DNA of 64,000 nucleotides from Pachypanchax playfairii (Eukaryota > Chordata > Actinopteri > Cyprinodontiformes > Aplocheilidae). Within the stretch, counting starts at the first letter, position 1. Every line of letters starts with the position of its first letter. The notes under the pieces are model-generated. The model searched no databases and had not been told where the DNA came from. It worked only from the letters and a program-made list of their open reading frames with translations. Shown piece by piece: positions 1 to 12,500 of the stretch. The position numbers were made by a program, and so were the translations under genes. The stretch lies in NCBI GenBank assembly GCA_006937955.1, contig SSNP01000010.1, forward strand, positions 7,358,719 to 7,422,718. Direction: 5' to 3'.

Positions 1-2412
1 AGTCGTCCGATTCAGCTGCTGGAGGCTGCACATCTCCCTGTGAGCCAGAGTGAAGCAGTCTGTTGCCCCGGCTGCACGGTTGCTGCGTTTGGAAGTGTTG
101 TTTACAGGAGGCAACGAGGACAGAAGATGTTCTGTGAGCTGATGGAAAATTTGAAATTGCAAAGTCATTGTGATGTTCTGCTGCTGATTTAAGAGGAAAC
201 AGCTGCTGGCTCAATGTCAGACCTGACAAGCAGGTAAAAGCTAACTTATTAGCAAAGATGGAGAGATACTGTTCATGAAACTTCTTGAGACGACACCGTG
301 TCCATCAGGGTTGTGAATTTATCTGTTCTTCAAGGAAGTTTAGCTCTTACAGCTCGAGGAAATTGTTTCTATCTGTATGTTCATTTATTCTCAGTGCTCA
401 GCATGAAGACTATAAGCTCCTACATGTTATCACTGACTGGAGTTACTGTACACAACACTAAACCTGTCAGGTTCTATTTAATCCTCAATAATCTCACTGG
501 ATGTTTTTTTATGATTATTTAGTTTTGTTGCAGCTCTTTTTGTGTCCTCAAATATTTTCACAGGTAAATTAAAAAAGAAAAAGCAGATATGAGAATAAAA
601 CTGAATTTAAATAAAAAATGAGCATGAATGATCCCAGCATATAATAATCTGTACCAATAATCTGAACAAAAGAAGGACAGAAATGTGTTTGTTTTGTTAA
701 TCTACAATCGAATAAGCAAACAGAAATGTTTCCTGGCTCCTGTTACTGCGATTAGAAGGAGCGTATCTATAGAAACTAAGAGTGTCTGTAGTGGAAAAAA
801 CCAGGGAAATAAACTAAATAACAAAAACCTTCAAAATCAACAAAAATTTCAAATATCAAAATAGAAAAAATATAGTTTCAAATTACAAAGCTTCTCCTGA
901 TTTATTCAAAGTATTATTTCTTTGTGAACATCATTTCATCAGTTTGCAGGCGTTTTAATTATTTGTATTATTTTCAGCTGCAGTCAAGGTGACTTGAGAT
1001 TTCTGCTGTTTGTGTCCTGGTGAAGAATCTGCTGCTCGGCTCAGTCTGTGGGATCAAATGAACTGATCATGCTGCAGGAAGCAAAATGTAAGTGCACACT
1101 CATCACACTCTTCATCACACTTATCACACTCATTGTAGTCTTCACGCTCATCATACTCCTCATCACATTCCTCACACTATTCATCACCCTCATCACACTC
1201 CTCCTCACGCTCCTCACGTTCGTCATCACACTCCTCATTACACTCATTGTCACTCTTCACCACACTCCTGATCACACTCCTAATAACAATCTCGTCCAAC
1301 TCTTCATCACACTCCTCACACTCTTCATCACACTCCTCTTCAGCTTTATTCTTTAGTTGTGTAGAGACATTCTGCTCATCAGGATTTACATTAGACACAG
1401 ACAGTCAGCGTGTCTCTCAGATCTGGTCCTGGAGACCAGTGACCTGTGTGTTTTAGACGTTTCCCTGCTTCAGCTCACTTCAGTTGGAATAAGTCACCTG
1501 AATCAGGTGTTCAAGCAGGAGAACAGACATCAAGTGACTGCACACTCTCCTGTTAGACACCAGAGGTCGTGATGTTACTTTGAATAGATTCGTATTTACA
1601 TCCGCTCCGTTTAAACGAACTAAAATTCTTGTGATTCCGTGTTTTTTCTGTTGCTCTGAGATGAGCGACCTGTTACTGCAGCTTCATGTGAATGTGAATA
1701 TTTCTGTTGTTGGGGAGATAAAAACGGAGTGTTTGTGAGAGAGAACCCTCAGCAGCAGTCTGGAACCGGTTCTGTTTGTTCATCAGCAGAATAAAGTTGA
1801 TAAAAAGCAGCTTGTTTTTTGATTTGAGAGGATTTAGTTTGATTTAAATGCTTCTCCCTCTCGCCACATCTTCGGGTACAGTTATTTTCCTGGACTGTAC
1901 CACAAAGTTTTTTGGAGGGGTGTTCGTTTCGTTTTCTTTCAGGATGTTTTTACTCTGTGAAAAAATAATTTATTTTGAGCTTTCTTACAATAAAATTGTA
2001 CTTTAAAGACAACTGAATGACAGTAGTTATTAGGATAAAAACAGTGTTTCTGTTTTGGGTAACATTCTTTAACCGACCCCCCCCCCCCTCCCCCGAGTAA
2101 AGTTTGTCGTCCTGTTAACCGACTTCGTTCTTTTTTACTTTTCAACAAAAAGCGCTTTTGTCCATCACTTTAAACCGGGTGGGTTCGGTTTGTTGTGGGG
2201 CTCATGTCGGTCCGTATCTGAAGTTAAAGTTAGTTCGATGTGTTTTTAACAGGATGTTCGGACAGATGGACGGACTGGGACTTGTGTTTTGTCTGGTGAA
2301 AATTAAAAGCCGCTGCTGATCTTTTCTGTGGGCCTTCAGGGGTCTGTGGGCAGGTTCGTTAGCGGCTAACGGTTAGCATCTACCGGTAAATGTCTCCTCT
2401 TCCCTCCTGAGA
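1..2412. other. gene-free 5' flank upstream of gramd1a
   Basis: No convincing exon is seen here on either strand. The stretch holds AT-rich unique sequence, one imperfect TCA/CAC-rich tandem array at about 1096-1342, and a C12 homopolymer at 2077-2088. The last few hundred bases, from about 2160, become richer in CpG, which would fit promoter-proximal DNA for the candidate first exon that starts at 2413. This is an absence-of-evidence statement made by eye. Confidence 0.6.
1096..1342. repeat. imperfect (TCATCACACTC)n minisatellite
   Basis: About 250 bases are built from variants of an 11-12 base unit, TCATCACACTC, with many substitutions such as CTCCTCACG and CTCATTGTAG. Because the unit is rich in TCA and CAC, several frames stay open on both strands and give Ser/His/Leu-rich or Met/Arg/Ser-rich translations. 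These translations are products of the repeat and not genes. Confidence 0.85.
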
Positions 2413-2528
2413 ATGTTGATGTGTTCCTGTGAGAAAGTGGATTTCAACATCACGCCCCGCACCGTGGCTCGGCTGGTTTTCGAGGCCGAACAGGACGGCA
2501 GAAACGCAGGAAACTCGTCCAATGGGAG
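2413..2528 (+). CDS. gramd1a: candidate upstream alternative first coding exon of gramd1a
   Basis: An ATG at 2413 opens a 38-codon frame that reaches a good donor (GGGAG|GTAGG) at 2528/2529. The exon ends in phase 2, exactly what exon 2 at 8283 requires. Third codon positions are strongly G/C (for example GTG GAT TTC AAC ATC), unlike the surrounding DNA, which suggests real coding. The peptide contains FNITPRTVARLVFEAEQ, which I do not recognise. Joining it to exon 2 would give a Gramd1a isoform with a different N-terminus ahead of the Ser-rich segment and the GRAM domain. It could instead be an exon of an unrelated gene, or chance; 38 open codons is not long. Confidence 0.4.
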
Positions 2529-3688
2529 GTAGGAGGTTCGGCTTCAGAGGAAAGTTTCTGTTTCTGTGTTTTCTGTTTAAACGCGGTTCGGTTCATTCTG
2601 TGTGCAGTTCGGCGGTGTGATTTTGGACCCTTGTCGCCTCAGCAGAGGGTTCTGGTGGTGGACTTGATGTCTGTATGAGTTTTATGGTGCTGTTTAACGG
2701 ATCAGGCCTGTGATGATCTGGATTTACTCTGGACAAACAAGTCGGTGCCAAGATTGTTCTTGTTCAAACAGATCACATCACACGGCGAGACTTTTTCCCT
2801 GGATGTCGCTGCTTTGAAGACAAACAATGGAGTAGAGCGCGCACACGCGCACGTGTCCGTGTTGGAGGACACAGCTGCGTCCCAGTCTGAGGATCTATGT
2901 GGACCATGAACCTGGTAGCTGCTGGTGGCAGGTGTTTGTATTATTTGTGTCTGTGTGAATCTCCTGCATCAACATCCACATGAAGCTGCTTCCGTTTATC
3001 AACATAAAACATTTAGTCCTGAAATTAAATCAACTCCATAAAGTCACTGTCCTGTAAATACAGTAGGTCTGTAACAGGAGCAGGAGGAGAGCTGACAGGA
3101 GGAACACTCATCTGAAAACAGTGTTTATAGAAGTGTCAGGTTCAGGTGGGACAGCGATTTGAATGCCAAGTCTTTGTTGTGTCCACTCTTCAGGTGGAGA
3201 CCTGCAGACCCGGATGAGTTTGTGTCTCCAGCTCTTACAGAGATGAAACGGATCCTGCAGCACCTGAAGCAGCTTGGATTCAGGATACCAGGGAGAAGAG
3301 GAGCAATGAAGAACCAGAAGAGATGCTTGTTTACGTGAGCTGAATGCAGACGAAGATGACGGGACACTTTCACAGACCTGTTCCAGTATAGTCTGGAGGA
3401 CTGAGACTTCCTGAAGAACGGAGGCTGTGACAGTCTGTTGCTAAACTTCCTGATGTGTCTTAAATCTAACTGAACACCCACGTGTCTGCTGTGGTTCTAC
3501 ACCCTGAGTTGAAGTTTGCCGTTCAGTTGTAACGGTCTTTTTAACTTCCTGGTGAACATTTTTCTCCAGGTATTCACCTGGGGGGTGGGGGGGGTGGGAG
3601 GGACTTACTGATCACACTCGGCTCTAAAGGTGCAGCTGTTTTTCTTGCACTGATTTTTAGAGGAAATTAAAGGTGTAGAAAGAGGACG

Positions 3689-4134
3689 ATGACCATGTCG
3701 TCTCCTGGGAGACCAGAGGGTTTCACTCTGGCTCAACCCATCCCTGTCCCAACGCTGACTGTTCTGCCACCGTCCTCAGACACAGAGTCCTGGTCCTGCT
3801 CCCCCAGCCCCAGACTGTCACGGTCCAGCCGCTTCAGCAGATCCCACCGCGCCAGGACCCGGACCAGAAAACGAAATGAAGTGGAGCGGTGCTGCTCTCC
3901 TGATCCACAGTGGGGTAAAACACCTCAAATTGTAGTGGAGTCTGCGGAGGGGGGCATCACTGGACCCTCTGTGGTTACTCAGATGGAAGGAGCACGTGAA
4001 GGTCAGGACAGCCCATCACATGACCACCTCCTGCCTCCGTCCCGCTCCCGGTCTCGTAGCCCCTCACCCATCCGGCGGTCTCGTTGGTCGCTCAGGAGTC
4101 TGTTGAACAGAGACTCAGACGGGGACAGCTGCAG
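3689..4134 (+). CDS. gramd1a: candidate alternative first coding exon of gramd1a (long Arg/Ser-rich N-terminus)
   Basis: The ATG at 3689 follows an in-frame stop (TAA at 3668-3670) and opens 148 codons to a donor at 4135 (CTGCAG|GTCAGT). The exon ends in phase 2 and joins exon 2 at 8283 in frame. The peptide is Pro/Ser-rich, then becomes an Arg-Ser tract around SRSRSRSPSPIRRSR and ends DSDGDSC, merging smoothly into the Ser-rich exon 2. A pyrimidine tract with AG at about 3660 suggests the exon may itself be preceded by a noncoding leader exon. The product would be Gramd1a with about 149 extra, probably disordered and phosphorylatable residues (about 921 aa in total). Whether it is used, and where, cannot be read from the sequence. 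Confidence 0.55.
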
Positions 4135-6089
4135 GTCAGTGTGCTGGATTCATCAAGGTGATTAGAACTCAAGTCTAATTAAAGAAAACACAAATGTCCA
4201 GAGGTCAAACTCTTATCTGTCTTATCTTCCAGCCGCAGACGCAGCATGTAACGTTGGTGGTTTAGAACAGCGTGTTCCTTCTGTCAGCGCTGAGCTTTAT
4301 TGGCTCCTGCTGCTCCACTCTGTAAAACCTCAGCTAATTTGCATTCAGGTCCATGGAGACCAGATTTAGACTGGAGCAGGCAATAAAACCGAACCCACGA
4401 CGGCTCAGACAACTTCTCTCACAAGTTAGAGAAGGTGACCGGTTTTGGAACAGAGTGGCGTTAATGATCTGCAGTGAGGACAGACTCGTCTGTTTAATGT
4501 GATTAAAGTTGATGATGGGCTCTGATGTCAGATAAAAACCAAACGCATCAGTTTGAGTTCTGTGATGAAGTAAATCCTGTTTTAAAGACGACAGACATGC
4601 TGCAGTAATAGACGGATGTTTCCAACACGCAGCACTAAGTCTAACAATCACACGCTGATGTAGTGACTAGAAAAAGAGCTGGAGGCGGGTCGTCAGCCAT
4701 TTATCCTTCATCACAATGATGACATCACTAGCAGCCAATGGGAGTGGGCTCTGGGTCTGATGATGTCATGTGAGTCCAATCAGAAACGACTGCAGAGGGC
4801 ACACAGAGGGTGAATCCCCCCCTCGTGCTCCAGAGGAACAGCTGTAACCTCGTCCTCTCTCACGCCGTTTTATTGACCCAGTTATGTTGTTCAGCTGCAT
4901 TAATGTTACACAATAATCCGGATCGGGGTTCTGGACCGTCTGGTAATGATGATGATGTTTCAGGGGACTGTTCAAAGTAAAAAATAACAGAACTTTAGCT
5001 TATTTCAGCTGTTGACAAACTTGCAGAACTTTTAGAAAATCTCCAACAAACCAAACACCGTTCAGGAATCAATAAACCTCCGATTGTTTCAGTCTGATTC
5101 TGTGATGAACGACGAGCGTCTCAGATCCGTCTGAACATGCTCATTATACCTGACCATCATGAGATGGGGCTTATGTCTCTTCCTGTTAACTTCAGGTGAA
5201 TGTTTTCCTCAGTCAGGTGTCCCCCCCCGACACACAGAGCCATGAAGCAGGAAGCTCTGTTCACATCACGCCGGGCTGCAGGACCAGAGAAGCTGCAGAT
5301 CATTCAGTAGCATCGTTGCTTCAGATTGAAGCTGCTGATTGTTGAGGTGATGTTTGTGCTTTCACATTCAGTGTGGACAGTAAATACACACTCCACACGT
5401 ATGCAGGCGTGTCAACATGTTGCTGTGATGAAGTCTGGACACGCTGTTCATCAGGGTTTGGTTGCTGCTGACTGCTTGTTGTGTGACTCCTATCAGCAGT
5501 GATTCATGTTTTCAGTCCCAGTCAGGGTGTCATGACCAGATCTTTCTATTTCTGGTATCAGTTTCTGAATGTGTTCTCTGCTTTTCATGAAGCAGTTCAG
5601 TTTCTTTCCTTTGCTGCTGAACTCAGAGTTTACAGGAAGTAGAGGCTGTCATGTTTCCTCTCGTTCACACATCCTGCAGCTTCATTTCTTCTTGCTGTTC
5701 TCTTAGAATCTTATTCAGACTGGAACTCTGACATTAACCGTGGGTCATCGGTGGACCTCAGGGAAGCAGATTACACTGGGGGGGGGGGCTGGCTCAGGCC
5801 AGCCTGGATTATGATCTGGACTCTAATCCACAGAGATTGAGGGTTAAGGGATTGGGTGGGCTCTGGGCTTCAGCCAGGTGGACATGTTGAGTTGTTGTTA
5901 CTTTAGGCTTTTTGCTGTTTTTTTCCTGAAAACACTCTGCAGGTTTCAGAATAAACAAACATGGTTCTAGCTGGACCCGGTTCTACAGAACCCACAGGTC
6001 CAAGAGAAACATGCGGAATGTTCCTGCAGTTTGAGACTCGTTCTTCTGATAAAATCCTCCGTTTGGCTCTGCCTCGTCCTCCTTATCTG

Positions 6090-6560
6090 TCCCTCAGGAC
6101 AGACAAGGCCGCCTCCTCCTCCCTCCTCTCCCCCTCCCCCTCTTCCTCCTCCTCCTCGCCTGCACAGGATTACAGATAGGCACGGAGACGGCAGCCCGTT
6201 ACCGGCCTTGCGGGGGGAGTCCGGTACCTGCGGGGTGCAGAGGGGCGTCGGTCGCGATGGGAAACTGAGACCCGACCGCGGGTCGGCGGTGCGGTTCGGT
6301 TCGGTTCGGGTCCGAAGCTGAAGGAAACGCAGCGGATCATCGGGCTTTCTGGATCCGTTCACACCGGGAAAATAACCAGAAACAGCGTTTCAGCTGGATT
6401 TAAAACATGTTCGAGTGAGTGTTTTGAAGCCGAACCGGCCCGGTACCGTGATGAGTAGTGTATGTTGTGCACCGTCTTCCATATAATAAGACGGAGGCTG
6501 TGTTTGTGTAACGGGGGCTCACGCCTCCATCCTGGTCCTGCCACCGGAACAGAACGGCCT
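6090..6560 (+). promoter_or_regulatory. gramd1a: CpG-rich region around the short gramd1a first exon
   Basis: Between about 6090 and 6560 the sequence turns GC- and CpG-rich, in contrast to the flanking AT-rich DNA. It has a run of CCTCCTCC pyrimidines, CGCGGGTCGG, and a small tandem run of GGTTC units at about 6293-6310. The short exon encoding the conserved Met-Phe-Asp start lies inside it at 6407. This is the usual look of a vertebrate CpG-island promoter, so I read it as the main gramd1a promoter. No TATA box is evident. Confidence 0.6.
6407..6414 (+). CDS. gramd1a: gramd1a canonical first coding exon (8 nt)
   Basis: ATGTTCGA is followed directly by a consensus donor, GTGAGT. Spliced to exon 2 it encodes Met-Phe-Asp-Thr and then a Ser/Arg-rich stretch. 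From memory, human GRAMD1A also starts Met-Phe-Asp-Thr and continues into an SxRSTPxSSPSLR motif, and the fish exon 2 reads SPRSTPGSSPSLRRR at the same place. An 8-nt coding exon is far too short to find by ORF length; it is supported by this N-terminal match, the phase (2) and its position in the CpG-rich region. Confidence 0.75.
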
Positions 6561-9500
6561 GTGTGCGGACGCTGCTTTGACTTTACTCTGCTGCTCATGT
6601 CTTTAACCTGTTATTATGTTGTAAACGAGCTCATGGGTCAGATTATATAAGGTAGACAGTGTGCTGGCTGCATATTAGCAGATTATGTTTTAGCTGTAAT
6701 CTGAGGAGACGCATCAGAACCTGGAACCTTCTGCTGCTGATGGTTTCTAGTTGTAAACAGATTCAGTGCTGCACAAGCGACCTGCTTACTGAGCATCTTA
6801 CCTAAAGACACTAGCATAATGCAGGCGGAGAGTTTCTCTGGTCCTGGTCCTGGTCTGTGATTTATCCCTCCAACCCTGTCTGAGCTGCACCACAGTTTAT
6901 CCTTTCTGCTTGTCGTGTAATCCCTTAGTCAGACATGATACAGAACATTAATGGCTTCTCCGGTTAATTCATTCATCAGTGTTCAGCCACAGATCAGAAG
7001 GTTTCTCGCAGCTTCATCCTCAGATCTTCCTGAAAGTTCTCAAAAACAGCTGAAAACTTCATTTTGTACTGAAGGGTCTGTGTGTAACCCTGAAGCTGTT
7101 ATCAGTTCACCTGAGGACACCGATTCAACAGCCCGGATGTCCTCCAACGTCCTGCTTCACCAAACCCTGAGCATCAGACCCAAACCCAGCACAGCGAGCT
7201 GACACAGCCGGTCCAGGACCAGGAGCCCGGTTGAAGCTGGTCCAGGACCAGAAGCCAAGGCGGCCGGACCAGAAGCCCCGATGCAGCCGGTCCAGGACCA
7301 GAAGCCCCGATGCAGCCGGTCCAGGACCAGAAGCTCAAACTGCTGCATTTGTTAAGTTATTGTTATTAAGTTATTGAGGAGCATCAGGATGAAAAATAAT
7401 TTACAGTTTTTGATTTCTATAAGAATCTTTTTAAGTTTCAGCTTTTATCTGAAGAGATGAAAGTGTTTTGATTTATTTATCTTTATATTTCTCTTTTATA
7501 CTAAAAGATTCCAGTCAGAACTGTATTAATCCTCGACGTTTACACAACGTCCTTATAAATTTCTAAATGTTTCCAGGAAATTAACTGATAAACGTGAACG
7601 TGACGATGGATTAAAAACATCACAGCAGATTATTTGTGTCTGATGAGAGAAAATGTTTGTCAGAGAATTGAACAAATAGAAATATTGAAACTATTAAGAC
7701 GGTAGAGGAGTCGTTTTCAAAGAAATGTTTGTTTTAATGTTAATGAGTGATTCTTGTTACTGGTACTGTGATTAGTATTTTGAGGATTCTGGAGGTGAAA
7801 CCACTGTAATGATCGTTGTTACAGTTGAAGGGAATCAATCCGTCTGACGTTCTGCAGCTTCTGTCTGAGTGGGTTCTATCAGTCGGGTCTAGAACTGTCT
7901 GTTTGCTGTCAAGTTCCAGGTTACAGTCAGTAAATGGAGGGAGAACACCTGTACAAGGTTCTTATTTATCACATGTCATCATGTGTCTCATGACATCATC
8001 ACTAACCGTGTCACACAGTGACGATCGCCGTCATGGAAGTTCTGGTATAAACTGGATTTGGTGTATTTTACCGTGAGTCGTCCTGACTAGAGTCTTTAAA
8101 CGTTGAGCTCAGCTGATATTTTTGACCTCGTGTGTATTTGGTCATTACAGATTTATCAGACAGGAAGTGCCTGCAGCTTTTCACCACAGAGTGACATTAA
8201 AGTCACCACCGATATCAAAGTGTTTCCTCTGTTCTCCCTCTACCAACGCGCTCCTCCATCTTTTCTCTGTTTTTGTCTCCAGCACAGCCAGTAACTCTCC
8301 ACGCAGCACCCCCGGCAGCTCCCCCTCCCTGCGGCGCAGGGTCCTCGGGGGAGGCAAGGCCAGCGAGAGTGAGGGAGGAGGAGAAAGGAGCAGTGGAGGA
8401 GGAGGAGGAGGTTCTGACAGCCCGCTGCCCTCCTTACCCTCCGCCTCCTCCCTGTCGTCTGCCTACCCGCTGGCTTCTCGCCACTTCAGTCGTAATGCCA
8501 AGGTAATGCTGGAGATCGGGGGGGTCAGTGTGGCGTTTGATAACGTGTTATTTGTGGTATCAGAAGACTCGTGATGACGACCTGTAGAGTTTCAGAACAG
8601 AAACGCTCTGCGGCGTTGATTAAAAACACACCTGTGTGATTACGCAGGATCTTTATAGACTGATGATCTAAATGATTGACAGGAAGAGACTCACTGTTTC
8701 ATCACATTCAACCGATGACGTCACATCGTCCCTCCAGCCTGATCTCACTCTGATGGAGGGACGATTGTAGTTCCAATCAGCAGCTTGTTGATGTTCATAA
8801 GAAATAAGAGTATTTAAAGCTTCATCCTTAAACAGGGAGACGAGATGAACCGCAGCGTTACATAGAACAGGAACTAGAAGGACGTACTCGAGCGCGTCGC
8901 TCAGCGGGAGTCGTTTACTTTCCTCAGTTAAATCTGTTGCTATGGTAACTTCATCCGTCTGATAAATCTTCTGTTCTGTTCTTTCAGAAAATGCAGAGCT
9001 GGTACAACGTAAGTGCACGTGACCTCCTCACCTGTTTCAGTGAACTCGATGCTGTTGAGTCGAGTGAAAGCGAGTCTGTTTGTTCTGTTGCAGGTTCTCA
9101 GTCCCACGTACAAACAGAGAAACGAAGACTTTCGTAAAATCTTTAAGAAACTCCCGGACACGGAGCGTCTGATAGTGGGTGAGTGAGAAACAGAATGTCA
9201 GACATGTGACATGATGTAAGGGGGGGGGGGGGTCATGTGACATCAGCAAAAAGACCACCGACTGTGTGATGGTTCGAATCCTACAGAAAACCTGAGACGA
9301 GTTGATGTATAATAAACTGATGAGGACGCTAACTAGCTGCTAACGCTAACCAGGGTCAGAAACCTGATTGAAAAGACTCGTTTCATCTTCATGGATGAGA
9401 AAACGATGTGGCTCATTAACTTCAGGAGGACAGAGACACGTGTCTTCTGTAAAAACAACATGTACTGAAAATACTTTTACAGAATAAATGTCTTCAAACG

Positions 9501-12500
9501 AGCTCAGCACATGGGATTATATCATTAATCTGCAAGAAAAAAACCCAAATGTTTGTGCTAATCTGTTTATTTATTTATTTACAATAAGTGTTGCCTGTCG
9601 ACCTTATTTCACTCTTTACTGTGTAAATTTTACTGAAGTAGAAACGAGTCCGTTTTGAACCGGGTTCTGGTCAGTTTTTATTCTGCTTATTCTTTGGTAA
9701 ATCTCATTTAACCCCTTTGAGATTAACAGTCTTTCATGTATGATGCTCAGTCCCCCGAGTGTAGCTGGGTGTTGTGCCACTCGGGTCGCGTGTCCAAGTG
9801 ACATCATGTGTGACATAGATGCAGAATCTTAAACTGGGTTTTATCAGAACTCTCCACGTGCAGGTGTCTGTCTGTCAGCTGAGCTGGTTTCTGTTCCTCT
9901 TTCATTTCTCAGATTATTCCTGCGCTCTGCAGAAGGACATTCTGCTTCAAGGTCGGCTCTATCTGTCGGAGAACTGGCTCTGTTTCTACAGCAACATCTT
10001 CCGCTGGGAAACCACCGTAGGTCACGCACGCACCGTGCACGCACCGTGCACGCACCGTGCACACATTCAGTAAAATCAAACAGCGTCAGGTTAACGACAC
10101 AGCTGTCGTCATGTTTCCATCCTGTTCAGATCACCATCCAGCTGAAAGATGTAACATCTGTAACCAAAGAGAAGACGGCCAAGCTCATCCCGAACGCCAT
10201 CCAGATCAACACAGAGAGCGATAAGGTACAGCTGAAGGCTCCTTCTGGATGTTTACTATAATGATCCTTTCTGCTGGTGAAGCAGGACGGGATGAGCTGA
10301 CTCCTCTGGATCTCCACAGTCTGACACAGCAAACATCTAACAAAGGAAATTCCCACGTCACACGTTTCTCACTCTTTTTTTCTTTCTTCCTTCCTGTTCC
10401 ATCGATATGCACCTGTCAGCACTTCTTCACATCGTTTGGAGCGAGAGATCGCAGCTTCATGTTGATCTTCAGGCTGTGGCAGCATGCGTTACTGGACAAG
10501 GTACGGCCTCCTGGCGCGTTTCCTGTTTCCAAACCTGAACACAGCAGAGTTTCATACATACGTGTAGAGGAGTCACATGTTTGACTCGGTTTCAGGTTAA
10601 CGAGACTCTGTTCCCTCATCAGAACTTCTGATTCATGTTCAACACAGAACTCGACTCCTTTAAACATTTGAAAGTTTTCTTTGTGGCGTCTCCATCAGTC
10701 AGCACATTAAACTGGGTGGTGGTTTGCAGAGGGGTTGAAGTCCAGTCCTCCAGGACCACAATCCTGCAGGTTTTCCATGTGTTCAGCTCCAGCACACCTG
10801 AGTGAAATGATTTAATTACCTCCTCTTCAAGTTCTGCAGAGTTCTGTTAACAACCTGCTCATTTAAACCAGCTGTTAAAGCAGAGGACCATGTAAAACCT
10901 GCAGGATCCCGGCCCTCCTGGACTGGACTCGGTCAGACTGGTTTACAGGTTTGGGTCGTTTCATCTGCTCGTCTTTTATCAGAAACCTGTTAACATCAAA
11001 GACGACTGAATGTTTTCAGCTTTTCTCTTTTTCTACTCAAAGCTGTTTGTTCCAGTTGTCTGCAAAGAACTGACGTAATACTGGATCAGAACCACATCAG
11101 TCTGGACTAGAACATGTGATTAGAATCAAAGTGTTATTGGTTGAATGGAGGTTGAATAAGATTTCTGCAGATACTTTCAGACTAACCAGGAAGTCGTTAT
11201 CGTTTATCTGCTGCTTGTTGAAACACTGACAGAGAACAGAGTTCATGTTGTGTGTTTGGTTTCAGACTCTGTCTCCCAAAGAGCTGTGGCACATCGTGCA
11301 CCAGTGTTACGGCACTGAACTGGGTCTCACTAGTGAAGACGACGACTACGTGTCGCCTACCGGTGAACACATGAACGGACTGCTGTGAGTGTTTGATGTC
11401 AGACATGTTCCTCAAATCTCTCCATCAGGTTTCCATGTTCTACATGAACATGGAAATACTCGAGTGACGGGAGTTAGTTTGCATACTCTAATCAGTGCTG
11501 ATGATTTGAATACCAGACTGTGTGACCAGTGACTCAAACATCTGCTTGTGTATTTCTCTTCCTGTCATGTGATCCTGCAGTCCAGGAGATGACTCGGTGT
11601 CGGTCACGGATCTTCTCGACCTGAGCTCTGTGTCGGTTCCCTCCTCTGGTAGTTCCCCGCCTCCCCTGGTTCCCTGCAGTCTACCTAGTCCTCCATCAGC
11701 CAGCAGCCTCAGTGGGACCTCCCCCCCGTCCTCCTCCTCATCCTGTCAGCCCCTAGAGGTTCCTTCTTCATCAGGAAGTAGACTCGGACCTGAACCTGTG
11801 GAGCCCAGCCCACCCAGCTCACACAGCTCGCTGCCCTCCAGCGCTCCCACAAACACTTCTGTATGTGCTACTGCATCCTTTGTGAGTGTTACACACACAC
11901 ACATGCACACACCTGCACAGAGACGTGCGCACTCACACACACACACACACTGTGCAGAGCCTCCTTCATCTACTCAGACTCTGACAGTGAAACTGGATAA
12001 AGATGCAGCAGTTTAATAAGACATGCTGCAGGTTTTTGGGCGACATGTTGCACGTCATGCTGAGATGTTTGCAGCTGGTAGTTTGTTAAAAGTCTCTCCA
12101 CCGCTGTGACCTCGCTGCAGTCCGATATGACACATTATTTACCAACGCAGAACTCTGTGCAGCTTCTAGACTGATCTCACATCTCAGTGGTGTTTCTGCT
12201 CACCAGGTCTGACCTGAACAGAACGCTCTCACAGGTCATGTGATGGTGTGTTGAGTTCCTCACTGAAATATCTGTTTCTTCTGATTCAGACTCTGGATGA
12301 AGTGGGAGGGGACAGTCAGTCTGAGTCAGCCAATCAAATGCTGCTACCACCAACCGCCAGTCTGGGGAACCTCTCCTCACTGGACATCAACGACGAAGAG
12401 CTGCCCACAGACCCCAGCAATTCATCTGACACGCAGGAAGAGAGTACGTACCTGTGAAGAGACCAACATGTGACATGATGTATGTTCCACCGGTCCAACG

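Noticed and set aside
1041..1456. Several overlapping open frames of 60-100 codons on both strands
   Set aside because: All are produced by the TCATCACACTC tandem array, which lacks stops in several frames; the translations are simple Ser/His/Leu or Met/Arg repeats.
9262..9290. GGTTCGAATCC at about 9272, a perfect pol III B-box
   Set aside because: No A-box or cloverleaf can be drawn upstream, so it is neither a tRNA gene nor a demonstrable SINE.
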